Source: Veillonella sp. KGMB01456 (GTDB lineage: Bacteria; Bacillota; Negativicutes; Veillonellales; Veillonellaceae). From it: a stretch of DNA of 64,000 nucleotides. Shown here piece by piece: positions 8,436 to 16,542 of this stretch. Where the stretch lies: NCBI RefSeq assembly GCF_023051165.1, contig NZ_JALKIG010000005.1:49975-113974 (forward strand), in the 5' to 3' direction. How positions within the stretch are numbered: position 1 is the stretch's first letter; each line of letters opens with the position of its first letter. A model generated the notes under the pieces. It worked only from the letters and a program-made list of their open reading frames with translations, did no database searches and was not told the origin of the DNA. Both the position numbers and the translations under genes were made by a program.

Positions 8436-9644
8436 ATGAAATTACAACTGAAAGCCTATTTGGCCGTTTCACTATTGACGACCGGGCTTATCCTCTTCCC
8501 TTTAACTAATGACAAGGCCGCTACAAGCAATGCAGCCAATACGGTGCCAACTATGACAACAACAGCAAACAGTACTCAAAACGACTATATTGCCCCCACC
8601 TATCAGGACATCTTAGTCGCTAACGTACCGACATATAACAATCAAACCAAAGCCTTGCGATTAAATATATACAAACCGCAAAATACAACCGAACCGGTTC
8701 CTGTTTTAGTCTTTGTACATGGCGGCGGATGGGCTACGGGAACCTATGCGGAACCGACAGCTAATGATACTGCAAACAGCACCGTAAACAATACGCCTAC
8801 TTCGATGAGCAATCTGCCACCGAATACCTACGGCGATGCTACAGGTCAACTTATGGCTAATGACAACCGTTCATCCTTGGAAGTTTTCAAAGAAGTAGTT
8901 CGCCACGGAATTGCCCTAGTTTCAGTAGACTATCGCTTAAATTCCGAAGCCGCCTATCCGGATCAAATTTATGATGTAAAAGGTGCCGTACGCTTCATTC
9001 GCGCTCACGCTAAAGAATACAACATCGATCCTAATCGCATTGCTATCAGCGGCACCTCGGCGGGCGCTCATTTAGCGCTTCTTTTGGCTACCACCAATAA
9101 CAATCCTGCCTATGAAGGCAATGTGGGCGGCAACACCGAATACTCTAGTGCCGTTTCGGCTGTCATCGATTATTACGGCCCTACGGACTTGTTGACCATG
9201 GCGCCCGAAATGAACCCGGCCCTACAATCGACTGCCAAAGCGGCCAAAACTCACGATGCTCCGGATGCCAATGAATCTATTCTTTTAGGCTTCAATAAAC
9301 CGGGCCAAGGTGTTGGTGTATTACGACAGCTTTACGAAACACATAACACACAATCTCCGGATTGGCATTATGTTGAATTAGCTCTAAACGGTAGTCCCGT
9401 TTATCAGGTAACACCACAGACCCCGCCAATGTTCATTGCTCACGGCGGTCGTGATACATTGGTACCGATTGCCCAAAGCTATCGCTTACGGGATGCTTTA
9501 AATTCAAATGGTGTGGAAAATTTATTCATTTCCAATTCCGAGGCACCACACGGTAACCAAGGTCAATTGGTAAACGAAACTATGGTCAAATGGATTGTCG
9601 ATAAATTAAACGCGCAACCAATAACTCAATCAAACACTAAATAA
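8436..9644 (+). CDS. secreted alpha/beta hydrolase (carboxyl or feruloyl esterase-like)
   Basis: Exported serine esterase of 402 residues. An N-terminal hydrophobic segment (about 8-22) is followed by a Ser/Thr/Asn-rich stretch to residue 50. The oxyanion-hole motif HGGGW is at 95-99, the nucleophile Ser208 in GTSAG, an acid in GGRDTLVP (about 335-343), and the His in EAPHGNQG (about 365-372). A low-complexity insert (about 105-135) separates HGGGW from the next core strand. It belongs to the BD-FAE/carboxylesterase group. Proximity to padC suggests it releases ester-linked phenolic acids; other esters are possible. Confidence 0.75.
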   Translation: MKLQLKAYLAVSLLTTGLILFPLTNDKAATSNAANTVPTMTTTANSTQNDYIAPTYQDILVANVPTYNNQTKALRLNIYKPQNTTEPVPVLVFVHGGGWATGTYAEPTANDTANSTVNNTPTSMSNLPPNTYGDATGQLMANDNRSSLEVFKEVVRHGIALVSVDYRLNSEAAYPDQIYDVKGAVRFIRAHAKEYNIDPNRIAISGTSAGAHLALLLATTNNNPAYEGNVGGNTEYSSAVSAVIDYYGPTDLLTMAPEMNPALQSTAKAAKTHDAPDANESILLGFNKPGQGVGVLRQLYETHNTQSPDWHYVELALNGSPVYQVTPQTPPMFIAHGGRDTLVPIAQSYRLRDALNSNGVENLFISNSEAPHGNQGQLVNETMVKWIVDKLNAQPITQSNTK

Positions 9645-9656
9645 TGTGTTAAATGC

Positions 9657-9720
9657 AACAACTCCTTCTATGTACTGTGCTATACTAAGCCTATAGATAG
9701 TCATCATAAAAGGAGTTGTT
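9657..9720 (+). other. inverted repeat that can sequester a ribosome-binding site
   Basis: AACAACTCCTT (9657-9667) is exactly complementary to AAGGAGTTGTT (9710-9720), which contains the ribosome site of the next gene. The 42-nt loop includes TGCTATACT, an extended -10-like sequence. It could act as an esterase terminator or as a lock on translation of read-through transcripts. Confidence 0.45.
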
Positions 9721-9725
9721 TTATT

Positions 9726-10382
9726 ATGTGTGCCAAAAGAGTCAATCAAAACATAGATAAAAATACTGCCAATACTATTGCAGAAACAAGTGCAACACCG
9801 GTTGTGGAAAGCATGCCCTTTCCCCCATTATTACCCTCCAATGCTACGGTTATGATGATGGGTACCTTTCCACCGGCCGCCGATAAACGGGCCATGCAAT
9901 TCCATTACCCAAACTTTCAAAACGACATGTGGCGTGTGTACGGCATGATTTTCTTTAATGATCCGGACCACTTCCGTAAAGGTGAAGAAAAAGCCTTCGA
10001 TGCCGATAAAATCAAAGCATTTTTAGCCGAAAGAGGTATCGCTTCCTGCCCTACTGTATGGCAAGCTATTCGCGAGCACGGCAATGCGTCGGATGCTTTC
10101 TTAAAAGTAGTAAAACCGGTGCCGATTGAAGAAGTCTTAGGCAAACTACCGAATTGCAAACATATCGGCACCACCGGCGGCAAAGCGACGGAAGTCTTAC
10201 TCAGCCTATTACCTGAAAAAACAAAACTTCCTAAAACCGGTGAAACCATTACCGTTACCTTTGGGACAAGAACCGTTACCATAACACGTTTGCCATCCAC
10301 CTCCCGCGCCTATCCGTTAAGCCTTGCTAAAAAAGCGGCAGCCTATGAAGCTTTTTTCCATGAAATGGGATTGTTGAAATAG
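9726..10382 (+). CDS. uracil-DNA-glycosylase-superfamily protein
   Basis: Probable base-excision glycosylase of 218 residues. It resembles the family often annotated as DNA-deoxyinosine/uracil glycosylase: motif 1 region MMGTFPPAADKRAMQFHYPN (about 40-60), a conserved NDMWRVYG segment, and the motif 2 loop LPSTSRAYPLS (about 194-204). The first 30 residues are a variable tail. The substrate (uracil, hypoxanthine or xanthine) cannot be read from the sequence. AAAGGAG lies 10 nt before the ATG. Confidence 0.75.
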   Translation: MCAKRVNQNIDKNTANTIAETSATPVVESMPFPPLLPSNATVMMMGTFPPAADKRAMQFHYPNFQNDMWRVYGMIFFNDPDHFRKGEEKAFDADKIKAFLAERGIASCPTVWQAIREHGNASDAFLKVVKPVPIEEVLGKLPNCKHIGTTGGKATEVLLSLLPEKTKLPKTGETITVTFGTRTVTITRLPSTSRAYPLSLAKKAAAYEAFFHEMGLLK

Positions 10383-10432
10383 CCCACCTTGTGTGAATTA
10401 TAACTAAAAAAATATAAACAGTTAACGACAAA

Positions 10433-10458
10433 AAACGAGCGGAAAAATCCGCTCGTTT
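10433..10458. terminator. bidirectional intrinsic terminator
   Basis: An 11-bp stem (AAACGAGCGGA and its complement) with an AAAA loop lies between the convergent glycosylase and acyl-CoA dehydrogenase genes. Confidence 0.85.
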
Positions 10459-10500
10459 CTCTTTTAATAGCATTATATTATTGCAATCAAAGCCCCGTTT

Positions 10501-11637
10501 CTAACGCAACAAAGAACCGCCCACAACCATCTGCTGGGCTTCGTTAGTGCCTTCATAAATCTGGGTAACTTTGGCATTACGCATTAAACGGGCTACCGGA
10601 TAATCTTCAGAGAAACCGTAGCCGCCAAAAAGCTGTACTGCCGCCGTAGTCACTTCCATGGCAATATCACTGCAGAACTTTTTAGCCATAGAAGCAGAAA
10701 TTGTATACGGTCTACCTTCCGCTTTATCTTGGCCGGCATTGTGAAGCATCAGATTAGCTGCTTCTACTTTTATTGCCATATCGGCTAATTTAAACTGTGT
10801 ATTCTGGAATTTACTGAGCGGTTTACCAAACTGAACGCGTTCTTTCGTATACTCAATAGCATGAGCTAATGCAGCTTCCGCAAGGCCCGTAGCCTGAGCA
10901 GCTACGCCGATACGACTACTGTCAAGGGCATACATAGCAATCTTATAGCCTTCCCCTTCATTCCCCAACAAATTAGCTGCCGGAACTTTTACATCTTTAA
11001 AAGTAAGACCGGAACAAGTGGATGTGTGAAGGCCCATCATAGGATCTCGTTTTTCTACCGTAAACCCTTCCATATCAGGCGTTACGATAAAAGCCGAAAT
11101 ACCTTTGGCACCGGCTTCCGCATCGGTTTTGGCAAACACGATATACATGCCTGCTTCGCCGGAGTTGGTGATATACATTTTTTCACCGTTTAAAATGTAA
11201 AAATCACCATCTTTTACAGCCATAGTCTGTACGCCCGATGCATCAGTGCCTGCTTCTTTTTCAGTCAATGCAAAGGCGCCCAAGATACTGCCTGCAACAA
11301 GGGGTTTCAAAAATTTTTCTTTTTGTTCATCAGTACCATATCGCAATAATGGCTCACAACAAAGCCCCATGCAAACGGACAGAGTAATGGCAAGACCATC
11401 ATCAAATTTAGCGAGCTCTTTTAAAGCCACCATATAGCTGATATAATCTTCGCCTAAGCCGCCATACTCTTTAGACCAAGCAATTTTAGGCAAGCCTAAA
11501 GCCATTACCTTATCTACCAATTGACGATCGAAAATCTGCGCTTTATCCCGTTCAATCACGGTAGGTTCCACAAATTCACGACAAAATTCATTTACTTTTT
11601 CCTGCCAAGCTTTTTGATTCGCTGTTAACGGATGCAT
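10501..11637 (-). CDS. acyl-CoA dehydrogenase (short-chain type)
   Basis: FAD-dependent alpha,beta-dehydrogenation of acyl-CoA. The 378 residues have full family length: N-terminal helical domain, LTEKEAGTDASG in the flavin-binding region (about 128-139), and the catalytic Glu362 in IYEGTNEAQ, the position used by short-chain (butyryl-CoA type) enzymes. AAGGAGG precedes the ATG. It stands alone, with no electron-transfer flavoprotein genes beside it, so the electron partner must be encoded elsewhere. The substrate is not determined. Confidence 0.9.
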   Translation of the reverse strand: MHPLTANQKAWQEKVNEFCREFVEPTVIERDKAQIFDRQLVDKVMALGLPKIAWSKEYGGLGEDYISYMVALKELAKFDDGLAITLSVCMGLCCEPLLRYGTDEQKEKFLKPLVAGSILGAFALTEKEAGTDASGVQTMAVKDGDFYILNGEKMYITNSGEAGMYIVFAKTDAEAGAKGISAFIVTPDMEGFTVEKRDPMMGLHTSTCSGLTFKDVKVPAANLLGNEGEGYKIAMYALDSSRIGVAAQATGLAEAALAHAIEYTKERVQFGKPLSKFQNTQFKLADMAIKVEAANLMLHNAGQDKAEGRPYTISASMAKKFCSDIAMEVTTAAVQLFGGYGFSEDYPVARLMRNAKVTQIYEGTNEAQQMVVGGSLLR

Positions 11638-11877
11638 AGTAACCTCCTTATGCCTCTTCTTATTAAAAACCTATTCGTAGCGCCTAATGCTCATACCGAC
11701 AGCCATATATATTAAAATACTAATTTCAGTCCGTTTTATCTAACGGTTATCATCCAAATATTGCTGTCTATATCAACACTAATACAATTAACATACTATG
11801 CCTTTAATAAGACATTTCACTGCTACTATAGCACAATTAAACTATATCGTCCACAAATCAAATATCCGGACATAGCA
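11638..11877. other. intergenic region without recognised genes
   Basis: The gap upstream of the acyl-CoA dehydrogenase is AT-rich with no convincing coding frame. It should contain that gene's promoter, but no box pair stands out. Its right end carries the rpmF terminator. Confidence 0.5.
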
Positions 11878-11910
11878 AAAGCGCGGCTATCCGATGGATA
11901 ACCGCGCTTT
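11878..11910 (-). terminator. terminator of the DUF177-rpmF unit
   Basis: A 15-bp stem (AAAGCGCGGTTATCC arm, one G-U pair when read on the minus strand) with a 3-nt loop, 30 bp past the rpmF stop. Confidence 0.8.
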
Positions 11911-11940
11911 ATTAAGAGCTATTCACTAGCTCAGCAGGTC

Positions 11941-12123
11941 TTATTCAGCGATGTTATTAACAACCTGAGTTCCTTTATAATGACCGCATGTAGGGCAAAC
12001 CCGATGAGGCATCATAGGTTCGTGGCATTGCGGACAAGCTACAAAACCTGGAACAGTTAATTTCCAGTTCGCACGACGACGGTCGCGACGACATTTGGAC
12101 AATCTACGCTTTGGTACTGCCAT
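11941..12123 (-). CDS. rpmF: ribosomal protein bL32
   Basis: Small protein of the 50S subunit, 60 residues starting MAVPKRRLSKCRRDRRRANW, with the zinc-binding CPQC and CPTC pairs of the cysteine-containing bL32 form. I chose the ATG at 12121-12123 because AGGAGG lies upstream; the GTG nine bases earlier falls inside that site. It follows the DUF177 gene by 38 bp, a very widespread pairing. Confidence 0.97.
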   Translation of the reverse strand: MAVPKRRLSKCRRDRRRANWKLTVPGFVACPQCHEPMMPHRVCPTCGHYKGTQVVNNIAE

Positions 12124-12161
12124 TATCTGCACCTCCTTAACATAATCACTGGGACTTTTAA

Positions 12162-12680
12162 TTAATCATCATCTTTTTCATCGAGCAGTGTACGTAACAC
12201 TGCCAATCGAGGATCCACTACAAAGGATTCACAAGAACAAGGTGAAACATTTTTATTTGCTCCGCAATGAACGCACAATCCTTTGCAATCATCCTGACAT
12301 AACACTTGAGATGGCTCATTGATGATTAATGTATCCCGAATGAGATCCGTTAAATCAATGGTCTCACCATCAAAAGGAACAACCTCGGCTTCCTCAACAT
12401 CGTCCCATTCTTTAAGGACGCCATAGGTTTCATTGAATGGTGTAGTCTGCGAATACGCTACTTCCGTCAAGCAACGTGTACATTCGTAATCACCATTGGT
12501 TGTTACGGTTCCTTCTACGATGAAATCCTGTCCATCGTAACGAAAATCACCACTAATGGTTATATCATGACGGCTCCAAGGAAAAGCAGTTACATCCCCC
12601 AGCACGGTGGCCGGTTCAGTAAATTGAAAAGGAAACGATTTTCCTATGTGTTCTTTTGCTTGCTCTACTTGCAGTTTCAT
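12162..12680 (-). CDS. DUF177 (YceD-family) protein
   Basis: A 172-residue member of the YceD/DUF177 family, which accompanies rpmF across bacteria and is linked to 23S rRNA accumulation. It has the conserved CTRCL motif (about 75-79) and a C-terminal cysteine cluster (CQDDCKGLCVHCG, about 128-140) that could bind zinc. The precise biochemical role is not known to me. In many genomes plsX/fab genes follow DUF177-rpmF directly; here they begin about 7 kb away. Confidence 0.88.
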   Translation of the reverse strand: MKLQVEQAKEHIGKSFPFQFTEPATVLGDVTAFPWSRHDITISGDFRYDGQDFIVEGTVTTNGDYECTRCLTEVAYSQTTPFNETYGVLKEWDDVEEAEVVPFDGETIDLTDLIRDTLIINEPSQVLCQDDCKGLCVHCGANKNVSPCSCESFVVDPRLAVLRTLLDEKDDD

Positions 12681-12873
12681 AATTTTACCTCGACTATAAT
12701 ATTATAGCTATCTAACATGTCTTTGTCAAATTGTTATCTACATTCTTGCCGTATTTTTCTAATAAAAATATACTCGTCCGATTTAATATCTATGCTTAAG
12801 GAGACAGATAACCGTAGATACACTCGTAAGAGACCCTCAACGCCTTTAAAAGTGTATTTTAGAATGAAGAGAA

Positions 12874-12897
12874 AAGCCCCCTTTTGCAAGGAGGCTT
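12874..12897 (-). terminator. terminator downstream of rubredoxin
   Basis: AAGCCTCCTT pairs with the A/G-rich complement around a 4-nt loop, followed on the minus strand by TTTTC. It lies 36 bp past the rubredoxin stop. Confidence 0.65.
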
Positions 12898-12932
12898 CTA
12901 TATTTTTAGTTTCTGATTAAGATGTCAATCAA

Positions 12933-13067
12933 TTACATTTTTTCGAATTGATCTTTACCAACGCCACAGATTGGGCAAACATAATCATCAGGTTGATCTT
13001 CAAATTTTACACCTTCAACGGCTTCGTCATAAACCCAACCGCATACTACGCATACGTATTTTTCCAT
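12933..13067 (-). CDS. rubredoxin
   Basis: One-iron electron carrier of 44 residues, beginning [15 protein letters not shown]. The two iron-binding knuckles are CVVCG (6-10) and CPICG (32-36). It is slightly shorter than the usual 50-54 residues but has both cysteine pairs and the aromatic core. AGGAGG lies 9 bases before the ATG. It is a monocistronic unit and a plausible electron donor to the superoxide reductase at 33938-34330, which is inferred from known biochemistry of anaerobes. Confidence 0.9.
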   Translation of the reverse strand: MEKYVCVVCGWVYDEAVEGVKFEDQPDDYVCPICGVGKDQFEKM

Positions 13068-13429
13068 CACTTGTTCCTCCTTTCATTTTAGAATAGACAC
13101 TTGTATCTACATCTTTAGTCTATCACAAATATCGATTATGTTCAATATCTTTTTTCAAAATTTGTTAAATCCTTTTTAAGCCTTATTCTATCTATATTGT
13201 CAGACTTTTGACATGAAAAACTCGTAATAAAATGTAGCATATTGTTATTATTATTTTTGGTGTTTTATCTTAACGTTTTGCTATAAATTTACTAGCCATC
13301 GTTCTTTAAGTAAAATATATTTTTATCCATTTTAATTTCTTATTCAACTTCATCTACAAAAAGCATTTGATTTATTCTATAATTAAATATAAAGATACTC
13401 AATTTTATTTTCAATTAAGGAGTAAAACT
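13068..13429. other. AT-rich intergenic region between divergent genes
   Basis: This stretch separates rubredoxin (minus) from the secreted protein gene (plus) and must contain both promoters. I see TATAAT-like boxes near 13379 but no well-spaced -35, and no RNA gene. Confidence 0.4.
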
Positions 13430-13966
13430 ATGAAACGGATATTATTCTTAACATTATTACTGGTGTCTCTCGCTACTTCAGCTTTCGCTATCTCCTTATC
13501 CGAACTGCAAAACTCGCCTCAATTCTTAAAAACAGACGAAACATCCGATGACACCTATTATTTAAACCAAGACTCAATAAAAATACTTCGTTATTCACCA
13601 CCTTACTATACATTAGAATATACTATATATATCGTTTCCTATAGTAACAAAGCAATAGTAGAAATCAATACTGTTGCTAATTATAACTATGACCGTAGTG
13701 TCAATTATATACTGGATAATGTAGATACTAGCACTTTGCCTAAATACAACATAAGGGATGAATTAACCGAAATCCTAATTCAAGAAAAAGATAAAGATAA
13801 TGGCCTTAGTCTTACGGTCACCGATAATGGTTTTTATGATTTGAACGGAAATCTATTACTGCCACCTAGCAATGATCCTCCTAGAGTAATGAAATCGTCT
13901 TTTGCTGGTCCAGCATACAATACCGCATCAAGTGCATTTAAAAAGGTCTATAGTATTTATTTTTAA
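13430..13966 (+). CDS. secreted protein of unknown function
   Basis: I do not recognise the family. The 178-residue product starts MKRILFLTLLLVSLATSAFA, a clear signal peptide with a likely cleavage after AFA. The mature part is rich in Tyr, Asp and Asn (DDTYYLNQDSIKILRYSPPYYTLEY), reminiscent of small periplasmic proteins that form beta structure. AAGGAG precedes the chosen ATG; the longer frame from 13367 has no ribosome site. It stands alone. Confidence 0.7.
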   Translation: MKRILFLTLLLVSLATSAFAISLSELQNSPQFLKTDETSDDTYYLNQDSIKILRYSPPYYTLEYTIYIVSYSNKAIVEINTVANYNYDRSVNYILDNVDTSTLPKYNIRDELTEILIQEKDKDNGLSLTVTDNGFYDLNGNLLLPPSNDPPRVMKSSFAGPAYNTASSAFKKVYSIYF

Positions 13967-14044
13967 TCCAACAACACAACAATCGAAATATTTCTATTTA
14001 TAGACTTTTTCATTAAATTCCTTTATAATTAGTAGTGGAAATAA

Positions 14045-14063
14045 AAGTGATTTTCAATTACTT
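14045..14063. repeat. imperfect palindrome upstream of the second FabK-like gene
   Basis: AAGTGATT-TTC-AATTACTT has one mismatch between the arms and lies 67 bp before the start codon. Its outer AAGT/ACTT letters recall the palindrome at fapR, but the spacing differs. Confidence 0.35.
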
Positions 14064-14129
14064 CTTTTATTAAACAAATTCACAATTTTTTATAATAATA
14101 AACAATCTACATTTTACAGGAGGTAGAAC

Positions 14130-15071
14130 ATGAAAACAAAATTGACTGAACTCTTAGGCATCGAATATCCGATTATCCAGGGCGCTATGGCTTGGACGTC
14201 TGAACATATTTTAGTAGCGGCCGTAGCTAACGCAGGCGCTACCGGCGTTATCGCTACCGGCGGTCGCGAAGCTGATTGGGTACGTGAAGAAATCCGTGCG
14301 GCTAAGAATTTGACGGACAAACCGTTCGGTGTTAACCTCATGTTAATGGCTAAGAACATCGACGAAATCGTAGCCGTTATTAAAGAAGAAAAACCGGCTT
14401 TCGTTACTTTGGGGGCAGGCAACCCGGTTCCTTACATCGAACCGATGCATGAAGCCGGTATCAAAGTAATCCCGGTTGTACCAAACGTTAAATTGGCTAA
14501 ACGTGTGGCTGCTGCCGGCGCTGATGCCCTCATCATTGAAGGCCAGGAAGCAGGCGGTCATATCGGTACCCAGACTACCATGGCTCTCATGGAAAACGTA
14601 TTGCCTGAAGTAGATATCCCTGTAGTTATTGCCGGCGGTATTGCTGACGGTCGTGCCTTGGCTGCAGCCCTCACTATGGGCGCCGAAGGCGTGCAAATGG
14701 GCTCCCGCTTCATCTTGGCAGAAGAATGCCAGATGCATCAGAACTGTAAAGATGCCATCATCAAAGCAACCGATACGGACTCTGCTGTTACCGGTTTAAC
14801 CAGCGGTCATGGCGGCGTGCGTTCTTTAAAAAATGAATTTACGCAAAAATACTTGGAAGCTGAATTCAGCTGTGCTCCAAAAGACGAATTAACGGCTATG
14901 TCCGTCGGCACTAACCGCAAAGCGGCTGTTGAAGGCGACATCGTAAATGGCGCCGTACAATGCGGTCAAAGCTTAAATCGCTTGACTAAAGTTGAACCGG
15001 CTAAAGTAATCGTTGATTCTGTAATCGCCGAAGCAAAAGAAGCGATTAAAAAAGCACAGCGTTTTGCTTAA
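14130..15071 (+). CDS. second FabK / nitronate-monooxygenase-family flavoenzyme
   Basis: FMN TIM-barrel enzyme of 313 residues, clearly paralogous to FabK at 1475-2419. It shares LLGIEYPI-QG at the start, GGHIGTQTTM, AGGIADGRA, and the EGDIVNGAVQCGQS end. It may be a second enoyl-ACP reductase or a nitronate-detoxifying enzyme; the GGHIG histidine typical of FabK is present, but the gene is outside the fab operon. AGGAGG precedes the ATG. A carbonic-anhydrase-like gene follows, separated by a hairpin. Confidence 0.85.
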   Translation: MKTKLTELLGIEYPIIQGAMAWTSEHILVAAVANAGATGVIATGGREADWVREEIRAAKNLTDKPFGVNLMLMAKNIDEIVAVIKEEKPAFVTLGAGNPVPYIEPMHEAGIKVIPVVPNVKLAKRVAAAGADALIIEGQEAGGHIGTQTTMALMENVLPEVDIPVVIAGGIADGRALAAALTMGAEGVQMGSRFILAEECQMHQNCKDAIIKATDTDSAVTGLTSGHGGVRSLKNEFTQKYLEAEFSCAPKDELTAMSVGTNRKAAVEGDIVNGAVQCGQSLNRLTKVEPAKVIVDSVIAEAKEAIKKAQRFA

Positions 15072-15089
15072 GCTTTAGTATTGACCTAC

Positions 15090-15128
15090 CATGGCCTCAA
15101 CGACCCCTTTGATTGTTCCGAGGCCATG
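15090..15128 (+). repeat. intergenic hairpin between the FabK-like and carbonic-anhydrase-like genes
   Basis: CATGGCCTC (15090-15098) and GAGGCCATG (15120-15128) are perfect complements around a 21-nt loop. Without a U-run it is a weak terminator and may instead mark processing or attenuation between the two genes. Confidence 0.5.
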
Positions 15129-15154
15129 TATTATTTAGTAAAGGAGTTTTAACT

Positions 15155-15703
15155 ATGTTACCTTTTAACGGAAAATACCCAAAATTAGATCCTAAATCTT
15201 GCCTCATGCCGGGCGCTGAAATTGCCGGCGATGTAGAGCTTAAAGAATACGCCTCCCTCTGGCAAAACGTAGCTGCTCGCGGCGACGTAAATAAAATTAT
15301 CGTTGGTCGCTACACCAATGTACAGGACAACTCTGTACTCCATGTAGATGACGATAAAGCTTGCGTACTCGGCGATTTCGTAACCATCGGTCACGGTGCC
15401 ATCGTTCACGCTTCCACCTTGGAAGATAATGTCCTCGTTGGCATGGGTGCCATCGTTCTCAGCGGTTGCCATATCGGTACCGGTTCCATCATCGCTGCCG
15501 GTGCGGTTGTGTTGGAAAACACCACGATTCCTCCGTATTCCCTCGTTGTAGGTGTACCGGCGAAAGTAGTTCGTACCGATGAATCTCAGGTTGAACGCAT
15601 CCATAACCAGGCATTGAAATATAAAAACCTTTGGACTGAACGCTACGGTTTATTACCTAATGCAGGCGGCGAAGAATACAAAAAAGGCGCTAAAATCGTT
15701 TAA
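15155..15703 (+). CDS. gamma-carbonic-anhydrase-family left-handed beta-helix protein
   Basis: A 182-residue hexapeptide-repeat protein of the gamma-CA/YrdA type, starting MLPFNGKYPKLDPKSC. The repeats span about 12-150, with the putative zinc histidines in NSVLHVDDD, TIGHGAIVHAS and nearby, and the family Arg/Asp pair in AARGDVNKI. Whether it hydrates CO2 is uncertain, as many members lack measured activity. The chosen ATG follows AAAGGAG; the longer frame from 15113 starts in the upstream hairpin. Confidence 0.87.
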   Translation: MLPFNGKYPKLDPKSCLMPGAEIAGDVELKEYASLWQNVAARGDVNKIIVGRYTNVQDNSVLHVDDDKACVLGDFVTIGHGAIVHASTLEDNVLVGMGAIVLSGCHIGTGSIIAAGAVVLENTTIPPYSLVVGVPAKVVRTDESQVERIHNQALKYKNLWTERYGLLPNAGGEEYKKGAKIV

Positions 15704-15778
15704 TACGAACAAATGACTGTCGCAAATAAAGAATAAAAACTAAAGAGCTATCCCTAAGTTTAGCTCCCCATCACACAA

Positions 15779-15811
15779 AAGAGGCTGACAACAATTTGCT
15801 GTCAGCCTCTT
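15779..15811. terminator. terminator after the carbonic-anhydrase-like gene
   Basis: Perfect 12-bp stem AAGAGGCTGACA and its complement with a 9-nt loop, between the plus-strand gene and convergent nrdG. Confidence 0.85.
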
Positions 15812-15897
15812 ATTATATGTTCTATGCAATTTCATATTTCAGCTTGTTTGATCCGTCTATAACCAAATAACTTTGCCCTGAATCAAGCTCTTTTTCA

Positions 15898-16395
15898 TTA
15901 GTCCATGGCGATAACAACTTCGCCCTGAGCCAAGCTCTTTTTCACATCAATAATACGTTGATTCTTCGAGCCGCGGAACCGCAAGCTTGGGTCGCGTAAA
16001 GCATCCACAAATTTGCCGTCCACTAAGATATCGCATTGTTCCAATAACTGTCGTTTAGCCGGGCAAGCGATGAGCTCATCCCAGGTATAACCGGAGTACG
16101 CCCAAATATCCTTTTCAGGCACCGTTTCACGCACCTTTTTCACAACCGGCAACAAACCGTCCACGTTTTGAAACGGTTCGCCACCGAGCAAGGTAAGGCC
16201 CGATACATTCGGATCGCTCACGTAAGTAAGTACTTCTGCCGTTTCCTTATCGGTCCAAAGCTTCCCTGCCTGTGGGTTTTGGTATTCTTCGTTAAAACAA
16301 TTAAAACATTTATGTGTGCAACCGGTAACAAAAATAGACGTGCGGATACCGTTTCCGTTGGCAATATCTAATTTGCGAATTTGTCCATAATTCAT
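15898..16395 (-). CDS. nrdG: anaerobic ribonucleotide reductase activating enzyme NrdG
   Basis: Radical-SAM activase that installs the glycyl radical on NrdD. The 165 residues carry the iron-sulfur motif C-THK-C-FN-C (CxxxCxxC, about 26-33) and GGEPF in the SAM-binding region (about 72-76). AGGAGG precedes the ATG. It lies 147 bp downstream of nrdD on the same strand, with a strong terminator hairpin between them, so it may depend on read-through or its own promoter. Confidence 0.95.
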   Translation of the reverse strand: MNYGQIRKLDIANGNGIRTSIFVTGCTHKCFNCFNEEYQNPQAGKLWTDKETAEVLTYVSDPNVSGLTLLGGEPFQNVDGLLPVVKKVRETVPEKDIWAYSGYTWDELIACPAKRQLLEQCDILVDGKFVDALRDPSLRFRGSKNQRIIDVKKSLAQGEVVIAMD

Positions 16396-16505
16396 TACGG
16401 CTCGCCTCCTCTACCTGCTCAAATTTAAAAATAATTGTTACTTCGGCACAATCATTCTCATATACCTAAATAAAATATTCTTACCTAAATTAAATAATCT
16501 AAACA

Positions 16506-16537
16506 AAAAACAGGTCATGAAATCATGACCTGTTTTT
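16506..16537 (-). terminator. terminator between nrdD and nrdG
   Basis: A 15-bp stem with AAAAACAGGTCATGA arms and a 2-nt loop, bordered by T/A runs. It lies immediately after the nrdD stop. Confidence 0.8.
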
Positions 16538-16542
16538 GAGTG

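Noticed and set aside
12717..12920. A 67-codon frame between DUF177 and rubredoxin
   Set aside because: It reads through the rubredoxin terminator and has no ribosome site.
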